Under the pieces are notes generated by a model. It was not told the origin of the DNA. It made no database searches and was given only the letters and a program-made list of their open reading frames with translations. The position numbers and the translations under genes are program-made. A stretch of 64,000 nucleotides of DNA, from the NCBI RefSeq assembly GCF_008704395.1, contig NZ_CP023695.1:496001-560000 (forward strand), read 5' to 3'. Positions 1 to 7,542 of the stretch are shown one piece after another. Within the stretch, counting starts at the first letter, position 1, and every line of letters begins with the position of its first letter. The DNA comes from Streptomyces alboniger (GTDB lineage Bacteria > Actinomycetota > Actinomycetes > Streptomycetales > Streptomycetaceae).

Positions 1-1382
1 ACGGTGAACGTCCCGTCCGCCTCGGCCGTCAGGCCCGCCGTGGCCGGGCCGACGAGCACCGGGAAGGTCGCGGCGGCCATGCCGGTGCCGAGCAGCCAGC
101 GTCCCTCGCGGCGCACGCGGGGGCGCGGGTCGCGGTCCGCCCAGCCGAACCTGCGGGCCCCCTCCTCGAAACAGGCCACGAGGTTGCGGCTGCTGAACGG
201 CAGCCCGGAGACGGGTCCGACGTCCGGTTCGTTACGGGCCCGCAGCGCGATGGGGTCCACACCGCACTTCTCGGCCAGTTCGTCGAGCGCGCACTCCAGC
301 GCGAAGGACCCCGGGGCCTCGCCGGGGGCGCGCATCCACGTCGGCGTCGGCACGTCGAGGCGCACGACGCGGGTGTGGGTGCGGTGCGCGTCGGCGTCGT
401 ACATCGGGCGCCCGAACCCGGCGCTCGGCTCGACGAATTCATGGACGGTCGAGCTGAGGTTCAGCCCTTGGTGGTCGAGTGCGCGCAACCGCCCGTCGGG
501 GTCCGCGCCGAGCCGGACGTGCTGCACGGTGGGGCTGCGGTAGCCGACGAGGGAGAACATCTGGCGGCGGGTCAGCACGACCCGGACGGGGCGGTCGAGC
601 ACGGTCGCCGCCATCGCGGCGAGGACCTGGGGGACCCGCAGCCCCTTGGAGCCGAAGGCCCCGCCGACGTGCTCGGAGCGGACCCGCACCGAGCCGGGGT
701 CGAGGGAGAACACCTTCGTCAGCTCGTCGGCGATCCAGCTGCTGCCCTGGTTGGAGTCGACGACCTCAAGACGGCCGTTGTCCCAGCGCGCGGTCGCCGC
801 GTGCGGTTCCAGCGGGCTGTGGTGCTCTTCGGGCGTGGTGTACTCGGCGTCCACGACGTGGGCGCTGGCGGCGAGTTGGGCCTCCAGGTCGCCCTTCTCC
901 GTGTGCATGCCGTCGGCCTCGGGCGTGTAGCTGCCGGGGTGTCCCGCGGAGAACGCGATGTCGTGCGGCTCCTGGGCGTAGTGGACCACCAGGGTCTCGG
1001 CGGCCTCCCTGGCCTGCTCGGACGTCTCCGCGACGACGAGCGCCACGGGCCAGCCCACGAAGGGCACCCGGTCGTGCTGGAAGACCCCGACGACCGGGTC
1101 GGGGGAGCCCAGGAGCCCCTGGTAGTCCACGTCGATTCGCGGCGCGTTCCCGTGGTGCAGCACGGTCAGGACGCCGGGCATCGCGAGGGCGGGTTCGGCC
1201 TCGACGGAGGTGACGCGGCCGCGGGCGATCGTGGAGAGCACGAGCCAGCCGTGGGCGAGGTCGGTGAAGGGGATCTCGGCGGCGTAGCGCGCGGCGCCGG
1301 TGACCTTGTCACGGCCTTCGACGCGGGTGTGCGCGACGCCGACGGAGCCCGTCACCGCGGTGGGGCCGGTGGTCGTGGTCAT
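1..1382 (-). CDS. Molybdopterin-binding subunit of a xanthine dehydrogenase/aldehyde oxidase-family enzyme (3' end cut by window)
   Basis: Large molybdenum-cofactor subunit, expected to carry the active site that hydroxylates aldehydes or purine-like substrates. About 460 N-terminal residues are visible and the C-terminus lies outside the window. The hammerhead-type N-terminus (GSVGVAHTRVEGRDKVTGAARY) leads to the family stretch VGGAFGSKG and to MRAPGEAPG. The ATG overlaps the stop of the FAD subunit as ATGA, so the two are translationally coupled. The partner FAD subunit binds an extra 4Fe-4S cluster, which points to PaoC/YagR rather than classical XdhB. The substrate cannot be told from sequence. 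Confidence 0.9.
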   Translation of the reverse strand, partial: MTTTTGPTAVTGSVGVAHTRVEGRDKVTGAARYAAEIPFTDLAHGWLVLSTIARGRVTSVEAEPALAMPGVLTVLHHGNAPRIDVDYQGLLGSPDPVVGVFQHDRVPFVGWPVALVVAETSEQAREAAETLVVHYAQEPHDIAFSAGHPGSYTPEADGMHTEKGDLEAQLAASAHVVDAEYTTPEEHHSPLEPHAATARWDNGRLEVVDSNQGSSWIADELTKVFSLDPGSVRVRSEHVGGAFGSKGLRVPQVLAAMAATVLDRPVRVVLTRRQMFSLVGYRSPTVQHVRLGADPDGRLRALDHQGLNLSSTVHEFVEPSAGFGRPMYDADAHRTHTRVVRLDVPTPTWMRAPGEAPGSFALECALDELAEKCGVDPIALRARNEPDVGPVSGLPFSSRNLVACFEEGARRFGWADRDPRPRVRREGRWLLGTGMAAATFPVLVGPATAGLTAEADGTFT

Positions 1383-2371
1383 CGGGTGGCCTCCTCGGCG
1401 AGTTCGGTCAGCAGGGCCACGACGAGGTTGCGCGTGAGCGTCACCTTGTACGCGTTGCCGGACAGCGGCTCGGCCGCGGCCAGTTCGGCGTCCGCCGCGG
1501 CGGCGAACGCCTCGGCGGTCGCCGGGCCCCCGGCCAGGGCCCGCTCGGCCGCCCGCGCCCGCCAGGGCCGGGACGCGACCGCCCCGAGGGCGACGCGCAC
1601 CTCGTGCACGACACCGTCCCGGACGTCGAGCGCCCCGGCTATGGAGCCGATGGCGAACGCGTACGAGGCACGCTCGCGCACCTTGCGGTAGCGGGAGTGG
1701 GCCGCGACCGGTGCGGGCGGCAGCGTGATGCCGGTGATGAGCGCGCCGGGCGGCAGCGCGGTCTCCAGATGCGGGGTGTCCCCCACCGGCAGATAGAACT
1801 CGGCGAGCGGCAACTGGCCCGGCCCATCGACCGTTTCGTAGGTGACGACGGCGTCGAAGGCCGCGAGCGCTACCCCCATGTCGGAGGGGTGGATGGCCAC
1901 GCAGTGCGCGGTGGCGCCGAGGATCGCGTGGTTGTGGTGCTCGCCCCGGACGGCGGAGCAACCACTGCCGGGGGTGCGCTTGTTGCACGGTTTGCTCAGG
2001 TCGGTGAAGTAGCCGCACCGGGTGCGCTGGAGCAGGTTCCCGCCGACGGTCGCCATGTTGCGCAGCTGGCCGGATGCGCCCGCGAGGACGGCCTCGGCCA
2101 ACGCCGGGTAGCGGCACCGCACTTCGGGGTGGGCGGCGAGGTCGCTGTTGGTGACGGTCGCCCCGATGCGCAGTCCGCCGTCGTCGGTGGACTCGATGCC
2201 GTCCAGGGGCAGTTCGCGTACGTCGACGAGGAGCGCGGGCCGTTCGACGCCGGTCTTCATCAGGTCGACGAGGTTGGTGCCGCCGCCGAGGTAGCGGGCG
2301 TCGGGGTCGGCGCCGAGCAGGGCGACCGCCCCGGGCACGTCGTGCGCCCGCTGGTATCCGAAGTCCCTCAT
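1379..2371 (-). CDS. FAD-binding subunit of PaoB/YagS-type aldehyde oxidase, with 4Fe-4S motif
   Basis: A 330-residue FAD subunit that passes electrons between the 2Fe-2S and molybdenum subunits. GGGTNLVDLMK (residues 29-39) and ATVGGNLLQ (107-115) are FAD-binding motifs of the CO dehydrogenase flavoprotein family. The insertion after GGNLLQRTRC has Cys119, Cys129, Cys138 and Cys157 in the C-x9-C-x8-C-x18-C pattern of the extra 4Fe-4S cluster known from E. coli PaoB. That cluster separates this enzyme from ordinary xanthine dehydrogenases. Stop and start overlap its neighbours by 4 bases on both sides, so the three subunits form one operon. Confidence 0.93.
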   Translation of the reverse strand: MRDFGYQRAHDVPGAVALLGADPDARYLGGGTNLVDLMKTGVERPALLVDVRELPLDGIESTDDGGLRIGATVTNSDLAAHPEVRCRYPALAEAVLAGASGQLRNMATVGGNLLQRTRCGYFTDLSKPCNKRTPGSGCSAVRGEHHNHAILGATAHCVAIHPSDMGVALAAFDAVVTYETVDGPGQLPLAEFYLPVGDTPHLETALPPGALITGITLPPAPVAAHSRYRKVRERASYAFAIGSIAGALDVRDGVVHEVRVALGAVASRPWRARAAERALAGGPATAEAFAAAADAELAAAEPLSGNAYKVTLTRNLVVALLTELAEEATR

Positions 2372-2910
2372 GCGCTCTCCTTCTCGGCGCGGGCCGCCTC
2401 CGCGACGGCCTGCACGATCGACACGTACGCGCCGCAGCGGCAGAGGTTTCCGCTCATCCGCTCGCGGATCTCCTCCGCGGTGAGTTCGGGCACGCCCGCT
2501 TCGGGCCGCACGTCGGTGGTGGCGGCGCTCGGCCAGCCCGCCGCGTGCTCCTCGATCACGCCGAGGGCGGAACAGATCTGGCCGGGTGTGCAGTAGCCGC
2601 ACTGGAGGCCGTCGAGGTCGAGGAACGCCTGCTGCACGGGGTGCAGCCGGTCGCCGTCGGCGACGCCCTCGATGGTGGTGATCTCGCGCCCCTCGGCGGC
2701 GACCGCGAGTTGCAGACAGGACACGGCGCGGCGGCCGTCCATCAGCACCGTGCAGGCGCCGCACTGGCCCTGGTCGCAGCCCTTCTTGGTGCCGGTGAGG
2801 TCGAGCCGCTCGCGCAGCGCGTCGAGCAGGGTGGTGCGGTGGTCGACGGTCAGTGTGTGCTTCTCGCCGTTGATGTTGAGGGTGAGGGCACTGGACGTCG
2901 ATGGGGCCAT
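2368..2910 (-). CDS. 2Fe-2S subunit of molybdenum hydroxylase (PaoA/CoxS family)
   Basis: A 180-residue iron-sulfur subunit carrying two 2Fe-2S clusters. The plant-ferredoxin-like cluster uses Cys45, Cys50, Cys53 and Cys65 (GCDQGQCGACTV). The second uses Cys104, Cys107, Cys157 and Cys159 (CGYC and CRC). E. coli PaoA begins with a Tat signal, but no twin-arginine leader is visible here, so the complex is probably cytoplasmic. It is the first gene of the operon and its TGA overlaps the next ATG. It is divergent from the TetR gene, with a 234-base gap that holds the operator. Confidence 0.93.
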   Translation of the reverse strand: MAPSTSSALTLNINGEKHTLTVDHRTTLLDALRERLDLTGTKKGCDQGQCGACTVLMDGRRAVSCLQLAVAAEGREITTIEGVADGDRLHPVQQAFLDLDGLQCGYCTPGQICSALGVIEEHAAGWPSAATTDVRPEAGVPELTAEEIRERMSGNLCRCGAYVSIVQAVAEAARAEKESA

Positions 2911-3050
2911 GAGCAGCCTTCTTTCGCGTATCGCGTCGAACGAGGCGGTCCCGGCGCGAGGTTCGGGAGAGGTGGCGCTGTACAGAGAGGAGAAGGGAGA
3001 CCGGAGGCGGGAGATCGGCCCGCGCGGCCGTCTCCGGCGCTAGGGTGGCC

Positions 3051-3105
3051 CTAAGCGGACAGTTGTCCATGAGCCTTCGAACTTAGTGGACAGGTGTCCG
3101 CTTAG
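3051..3105. promoter_or_regulatory. Paired palindromic operator between the aldehyde oxidase operon and its TetR gene
   Basis: Two copies of the palindrome GGACANNTGTCC lie at 3057-3068 and 3088-3099. They sit inside a larger inverted repeat whose outer arms are CTAAGCGGACA (3051-3061) and TGTCCGCTTAG (3095-3105). Nested symmetry in a divergent gap is typical of TetR operators that bind two dimers. The start codons lie 141 bases (oxidase side) and 40 bases (TetR side) away. Binding by the neighbouring regulator is inferred. Confidence 0.75.
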
Positions 3106-3144
3106 CAAGGCCGAATCGGGCCGTGAGGCGCGGGAGGAGAGCGA

Positions 3145-3723
3145 GTGGGGCAGCACAAGGACGCACCCTTGCGCTCGGACGCGCAGCGCAACCGCGAGCG
3201 CATCCTGGAAGTGGCCCTGGTGGAGCTGACGCGGGCGAGCGACGCGCCGTTGAGCACGATCGCGCGGAAGGCGGGCGTCGGGCAGGGGACGTTCTACCGC
3301 AACTTCCCCAATCGCGAGGCGCTCGTCCTGGAGGTCTACCGCTATGAGGTCCAGCAGGTCTGCGACGCCGCCTGCCAGCTGCTCCACACCCGGCCGCCCG
3401 ACCAGGCCCTGCGGGAGTGGATGGACCGCCTCGTGCAGTACGCGATGGCCAAGGCGGGCCTCGCCGACGCCATACGCCGGGCGACCAGCGCGCTCGGCAG
3501 CCTGGCGGGGGTGGGCCGCGGCCCGTTGACGCACGCCGTGGCGGTCCTTTTGGAGGCGAACGAGAAAGCGGGCACCATCCGGCCCGGGGTGACCCCGGAC
3601 GACTTCCTGCTCGCCATCGCCGGGCTGTGGCAGATCGATCCGCACGGCGAGTGGCAGACACGCGCGGGGCGCCTGATGGACCTCGTCATGGACGGGCTGA
3701 AAGCCGGCGCTCCGGGGCGCTGA
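3145..3723 (+). CDS. TetR/AcrR-family transcriptional regulator
   Basis: A 192-residue regulator. The N-terminal helix-turn-helix spans about residues 12-60 (RNRERILEVALVEL, then TIARKAGVGQGTFYRNFPNREAL), followed by an all-helical ligand domain with the C-terminal type seen in SbtR-like Streptomyces TetR proteins (VTPDDFLLAIAGLWQ). The GTG start is chosen because of the purine-rich GGGAGGAG 5-12 bases upstream and because it gives the usual N-terminal length. It is divergent from the aldehyde oxidase operon and probably represses it and itself. Its 3' end overlaps the convergent gene by 38 bases. The inducer is unknown. Confidence 0.9.
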   Translation: MGQHKDAPLRSDAQRNRERILEVALVELTRASDAPLSTIARKAGVGQGTFYRNFPNREALVLEVYRYEVQQVCDAACQLLHTRPPDQALREWMDRLVQYAMAKAGLADAIRRATSALGSLAGVGRGPLTHAVAVLLEANEKAGTIRPGVTPDDFLLAIAGLWQIDPHGEWQTRAGRLMDLVMDGLKAGAPGR

Positions 3724-4648
3724 GGACGTCGGGCGGCGGGGCGCCCAGCACCTCCAGGAGGTGCGCCGCCCCGTCGCGCAATGAGGGGGTGGCCGTCGTG
3801 CTGCCGCGCAGCAGGGTCGCCGTGGCGGCGAGCGAGCCGACCGTGCGAGCGGAGGCGATGCGGGCGGCGCGGGGTGCGAGGTCCGCGATGACGCCCTCGG
3901 CCTCCCGCCAGGCCCCGGCCCCCGCGAGCGCCGCGAGCAGTTCCGCGCCGAACAGGTCGCGGTAGGCGGGGCCGCCGGGGGTTGTCGCGGCCCGGCGCAG
4001 GAGCGGGATCGCCCGGTCCCAGCGGCCCAGCCGGGCCAGCACCCAGCCCTGGTGGCCGAGGAGTTCGGTGTCGTCGATCCACCAGGCCCAGGGCGGGTCG
4101 TGGCGGGAGACGCCGTCCAGGAAGCGGCCGCGGGCCCGGGAGACCAGCGCCTCGGGCTCGCGGTCGCCGCCGAGCAGGGCGATGGCGTGGGCCCGGCGTA
4201 TCAGGACGAGGGCCTCGACCCTGGACGGGAGGGCACGGGCTCCGTACACCCGGGAAGCGGTCTCCAGAGCCGCGCGGGACCTGCCGGTGTGGGCCTGGAG
4301 CATGCTGTGGTTCAGGAACACGAGGCGTGCCGTCCAGCGGTCGCCGCACAGCTCCGCGAGGGCCAGCGCCCGTGCGTTCGCCCGGCGGGCGGGGCGGTGG
4401 AGTCCGGCGTCGAAGAGGATCCAGCCGATGACCTCGCACAACTCGGCCAGCGCCGCGAGCAGTTCACGGTCCAGGCCGTGCAGCCTCTCGGGGTCGGCGG
4501 ACAGCTCGGGCACGGACCGCACGGCCTCGCGCACCGCGGGGACGGCCGCGCGGGCTCCCCGGGTGGCGTCCAGGGCGAGGAGGCGCTGGAGGGTGCCGGT
4601 CACGGAAGGAAGGGTCGAGACCCGCTGTTCATCGCTCCGACCTGGCAT
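3686..4648 (-). CDS. TPR-like protein resembling the C-terminal half of XRE regulators, without an HTH
   Basis: A 320-residue, all-helical, Ala/Leu/Arg-rich protein with repeat-like helical pairs (RANARALALAELCGDRWTA; LGHQGWVLARLGRWDRAIPLL). From family knowledge this resembles the sensor region of Streptomyces XRE-type regulators, which usually carry about 80 residues of HTH in front. None is seen: the first 40 residues (MPGRSDEQRVSTLPSVTG) do not form an HTH. The ATG at 4648 is preceded by a purine run (GACAGGGGGAACG). It may be a stand-alone partner protein or the remnant of a regulator. No exact function is assigned. It converges on and overlaps the TetR gene. Confidence 0.65.
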   Translation of the reverse strand: MPGRSDEQRVSTLPSVTGTLQRLLALDATRGARAAVPAVREAVRSVPELSADPERLHGLDRELLAALAELCEVIGWILFDAGLHRPARRANARALALAELCGDRWTARLVFLNHSMLQAHTGRSRAALETASRVYGARALPSRVEALVLIRRAHAIALLGGDREPEALVSRARGRFLDGVSRHDPPWAWWIDDTELLGHQGWVLARLGRWDRAIPLLRRAATTPGGPAYRDLFGAELLAALAGAGAWREAEGVIADLAPRAARIASARTVGSLAATATLLRGSTTATPSLRDGAAHLLEVLGAPPPDVLSAPERRLSARP

Positions 4649-4711
4649 CGCGCGTTCCCCCTGTCACTCCGGCCGCACTCCGGCCCCGCCCCGACGCTAT
4701 TCCGAATACCC

Positions 4712-4768
4712 CATCGGATTTCCGATGCCTCGTATTTATTTCCGCATTGGATACTTATGTCCGATCGG
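4712..4768. promoter_or_regulatory. Candidate TetR operator and promoter region of the DJ-1 operon
   Basis: CATCGGA-TT-TCCGATG is a perfect 16-base inverted repeat at 4712-4727, and the related palindrome CCGATCGG lies at 4761-4768. The stretch from about 4700 to 4770 is clearly richer in A/T than its surroundings (TCGTATTTATTTCC), as expected of a promoter. It lies 75-130 bases upstream of the DJ-1 gene, whose operon encodes a TetR protein, so autoregulation through these repeats is inferred. Confidence 0.55.
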
Positions 4769-4842
4769 TCTACGGTCGAGACATCGCCACGCTGACGCTC
4801 TGCGCACAGAACGTCAGACCGCACTCCCCCGGAGACCCCACC

Positions 4843-5538
4843 ATGTCGAAGATCCTTTTCGTTGTCACCGGCGCCGACCAGTGGACGCTGGCGGACGGCA
4901 GCAAGCACCCCACCGGTTTCTGGGCCGAGGAGGCCGTCGCCCCCTACGAGGCGTTCAAGGCCGCCGGCCACGAGATCGTCGTCGCCACCCCGGGCGGCGT
5001 GGTGCCCACCGTCGACCGCGGCTCCCTCGCCCCCGAGGCCAACGGCGGCCAGGAAGGCGCGGAGAAGGTCGCCGCCTCGCTCGCCGCGTTCACCGAGCTT
5101 CAGGGGCCGATCAGGCTGGAGGACGTGGACCTCGCCGACTACGCCGCCGTCTTCTATCCCGGCGGCCACGGCCCCATGGAGGACCTCGCCGTCAACGCCG
5201 ACTCCGGCAGGCTCCTCACCCTTGCCCTGGAGATCGGCATGCCGCTGGGTGTGGTCTGCCACGCCCCGGCCGCCCTGCTCGCCGCCACGAAGGACGACGG
5301 TTCGAACGCCTTCGCCGGGTACCGCCTGACCGGTTTCACCAACGCCGAGGAGCGTCAGGCCGGTCTCGCCGAGCGGGCCAAGTGGCTGCTCCAGGACCGT
5401 CTCGTCGAGGCCGGAGCCGACTTCCAGGAGGGCGAGCCGTGGGCCCCGAAGGTGGTCGTCGACCGCAACCTCGTCACGGGCCAGAACCCCGCCTCCTCCG
5501 CCCCGCTCGCCACCGAGCTGCTGAAGAAGCTGGCCTGA
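4843..5538 (+). CDS. DJ-1/PfpI-family protein (type 1 glutamine amidotransferase domain, Hsp31-like)
   Basis: A 231-residue DJ-1/PfpI protein of the Hsp31/glyoxalase-III-like branch. The nucleophile elbow GVVCHAP places the catalytic Cys at residue 139 with His140 beside it. Other family marks are YPGGHGPMEDL and FWAEEAVAPYEAF, which carries the candidate acidic residue. Known relatives detoxify methylglyoxal or repair glycated proteins. The ATG at 4843 is chosen over an upstream TTG because GGAGACC lies just ahead of it and because the protein begins there with the first strand (KILFVVTG). First gene of an operon with TetR and aldehyde dehydrogenase, which suggests protection against reactive aldehydes. 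Confidence 0.9.
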   Translation: MSKILFVVTGADQWTLADGSKHPTGFWAEEAVAPYEAFKAAGHEIVVATPGGVVPTVDRGSLAPEANGGQEGAEKVAASLAAFTELQGPIRLEDVDLADYAAVFYPGGHGPMEDLAVNADSGRLLTLALEIGMPLGVVCHAPAALLAATKDDGSNAFAGYRLTGFTNAEERQAGLAERAKWLLQDRLVEAGADFQEGEPWAPKVVVDRNLVTGQNPASSAPLATELLKKLA

Positions 5539-5541
5539 GCC

Positions 5542-6144
5542 ATGAGCACCGACCGGCTCGACGAGGTCCTCGACGCCGCCTACGACTGCCTCACGCGGTA
5601 CGGCGCGCGACGCACCACGATGGACGACATCGCCTCCGCCATGGGCGTGTCCCGGTCAGCGGTCTACCAGTACGTACGCAGCAAGGACGACGCCTTCCGC
5701 CGGCTCGCCGGACGCCTTCACGAGCAGGCGCTCCGGCGGGCCCGGGAGGCGGCCGAGGCGGACGCCCCCTACGGGGAGCGGCTGCACGGCGTCCTGGCCG
5801 CCAAGCTCGACCTCGTACTCCAGCTGGCCGGGGACTCCCCGCACGCCACGGAGCTGCTCGACGGGAAGGCCCGGCTGTTCGGTGAGATCTGCGGGTCGTA
5901 CACCTCGGATCTGCGCCGCCTCCTGATCGCCCTGTTCACCGAGGCGGGCACCGCGGACGGCATCGAGCCGCCCGAGGCCGCCGACATCTGCGTCGCGCTG
6001 GTCGTCGGCCTGGAGTCGATGCCCGGCGCCCGTGACCTGCTCGCCCCGGCGACCGCCGCCCTCGCCACCGGCCTGCTCGGTGAGGCCCGGTCCTCCCACC
6101 AGCACAGCACCGACCCTTCCAGCACCATCCGAGGAACATCCTGA
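5542..6144 (+). CDS. TetR/AcrR-family transcriptional regulator in the DJ-1/aldehyde dehydrogenase operon
   Basis: A 200-residue regulator. The helix-turn-helix is at about residues 6-50 (LDAAYDCLTRYGARRTTMDDIASAMGVSRSAVYQYV). The C-terminal domain is helical and variable. It starts 3 bases after the DJ-1 stop, and its TGA shares a base with the ATG of the aldehyde dehydrogenase (TGATG), so the three genes are transcribed and translated together. It probably senses an electrophile or aldehyde and controls its own operon through the palindromes at 4712-4768. The ligand is not predictable. Confidence 0.9.
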   Translation: MSTDRLDEVLDAAYDCLTRYGARRTTMDDIASAMGVSRSAVYQYVRSKDDAFRRLAGRLHEQALRRAREAAEADAPYGERLHGVLAAKLDLVLQLAGDSPHATELLDGKARLFGEICGSYTSDLRRLLIALFTEAGTADGIEPPEAADICVALVVGLESMPGARDLLAPATAALATGLLGEARSSHQHSTDPSSTIRGTS

Positions 6145-7505
6145 TGAACACCGCCGTCACACCCACCGACCGCTCTCAAAGCACTGAAGACGCCGAAGAC
6201 ACCCCCGCTCTCGTGGCCCGCCTGCGCGCCACCTTCGCCACCGGCCGCACCCGCCCCCTCGCCTGGCGCGAGGAGCAGCTGACGCGGCTGCGCGCACTGT
6301 TCACCGAGAACCGCGAGGCGATAGCAGACGCGCTCCACAGCGATCTGCGCAAGCCGCGCGCCGAGGCGTACGCCGCGGAGGTCGACCTCCCCGTACGCGA
6401 GATCGACCACACGCTGGCCCATCTGGCCCAGTGGCTCACCCCGACGTCGCTCGGCCAGGAATCCCTCGCCGGGCTGCCGCAGGGCTCCACCGCGGGTACG
6501 CAGTACGAGCCACTGGGCACCGTGCTGGTCATCGCGCCCTGGAACTATCCGGTCCAGCTCTCGCTCGTGCCGGTCGCGGGCGCGCTCGCCGCGGGCAACG
6601 CCGTCCTCCTCAAGCCGAGCGAGCTGGCCCCCGCCACCTCGGAGCTGATGGCCCGGCTCGTGCCCCAATACCTGGACCCGGAGGCGGTCGCCGTCGTCGA
6701 GGGCGGGGTCCCGGAGACCACCGAGCTGCTCGCCCAGCGCTTCGACCACATCTTCTACACCGGCAACGGCACGGTCGGCCGCATCGTGATGCGCGCCGCC
6801 GCCGAGCATCTGACGCCCGTCACGCTCGAACTGGGCGGCAAGTCACCGGTCTTCGTCGACTGGGACGCCGATGTCTCCGTGGTGGCCGCGCGCCTCGCGG
6901 ACACCAAGTTCCGCAACGCCGGGCAGACGTGCGTCGCGCCCGACTACGTCCTGACCGATCCCGCCACCGCCCGCGCCCTCGAAGTCGCCCTCGCCGAGGC
7001 CGTGGAGGGCATGTTCGGCCCGGACCCGCAGTCCTCCGAGGCGTACGGGCGCATGGTGAACCAGCGGCACTTCGACCGCGTGTCCGCACTGCTCGGCTCG
7101 GGGACGACGGTGTTCGGCGGGCACACCGACCGCGAGGACGTCTACATCGCGCCGACCGTCCTGGCCGGGGTGAAGGGGGACGACCCCGTCATGCAGGAGG
7201 AGATCTTCGGTCCCGTCCTGCCCATCGTCGAGGTCGAGGATCTGGACGAGGCCATCACCTTCATCAACGACCGCGACAAGCCGCTCGCCCTCTACGGCTT
7301 CACGGAGAACGAGACCACCCGTCGGCGCCTCGCCGCGGAGACCTCCTCCGGCGGGCTCGGCTTCGGGCTGCCGATGGCCCATCTGCGCGTCCACGACCTG
7401 CCCTTCGGCGGCGTCGGCGAGAGCGGCATGGGCAGCTATCACGGCCCGCACTCCATCGCCGCGTTCAGCCACCGCCGCGCCCGCCTCGACGTGCCCCTCG
7501 GCTAG
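6144..7505 (+). CDS. NAD(P)-dependent aldehyde dehydrogenase, class 3 type
   Basis: A 453-residue aldehyde dehydrogenase that oxidises aldehydes to acids. Active-site features are Cys263 (NAGQTC), Glu229 in LELGGKSP, the oxyanion/coenzyme stretch VLVIAPWNYPVQL (residues 127-139), LLKPSE (155-160) and TGN-type contacts (FYTGNGTVGR). The short length and the C-terminus (LPFGGVGESGMGSYHG) match class 3/fatty aldehyde dehydrogenases, here without a membrane tail. It is translationally coupled to the upstream TetR gene. With the DJ-1 protein it would remove aldehydes such as methylglyoxal or lipid-derived aldehydes; the real substrate is unknown. Confidence 0.95.
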   Translation: MNTAVTPTDRSQSTEDAEDTPALVARLRATFATGRTRPLAWREEQLTRLRALFTENREAIADALHSDLRKPRAEAYAAEVDLPVREIDHTLAHLAQWLTPTSLGQESLAGLPQGSTAGTQYEPLGTVLVIAPWNYPVQLSLVPVAGALAAGNAVLLKPSELAPATSELMARLVPQYLDPEAVAVVEGGVPETTELLAQRFDHIFYTGNGTVGRIVMRAAAEHLTPVTLELGGKSPVFVDWDADVSVVAARLADTKFRNAGQTCVAPDYVLTDPATARALEVALAEAVEGMFGPDPQSSEAYGRMVNQRHFDRVSALLGSGTTVFGGHTDREDVYIAPTVLAGVKGDDPVMQEEIFGPVLPIVEVEDLDEAITFINDRDKPLALYGFTENETTRRRLAAETSSGGLGFGLPMAHLRVHDLPFGGVGESGMGSYHGPHSIAAFSHRRARLDVPLG

Positions 7506-7512
7506 AGCGCGC

Positions 7513-7533
7513 CCCTCGGCCAGGGCCCGAGGG
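7513..7533. terminator. Short inverted repeat between convergent aldehyde dehydrogenase and dipeptidase genes
   Basis: CCCTCGG (7513-7519) pairs with CCGAGGG (7527-7533) across a 7-base loop. It sits 8 bases after the aldehyde dehydrogenase stop and just before the end of the convergent gene. There is no U-tract, as is normal for Streptomyces. Modest stem strength, so only a candidate. Confidence 0.45.
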
Positions 7534-7542
7534 CCGGTACGC

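Noticed and set aside
375..1691. Long open frame on the plus strand (over 430 codons) opposite the oxidase genes
   Set aside because: It lies antisense to two clearly conserved genes and its translation is low-complexity Gly/Val/Arg; long antisense frames are normal in very GC-rich DNA.
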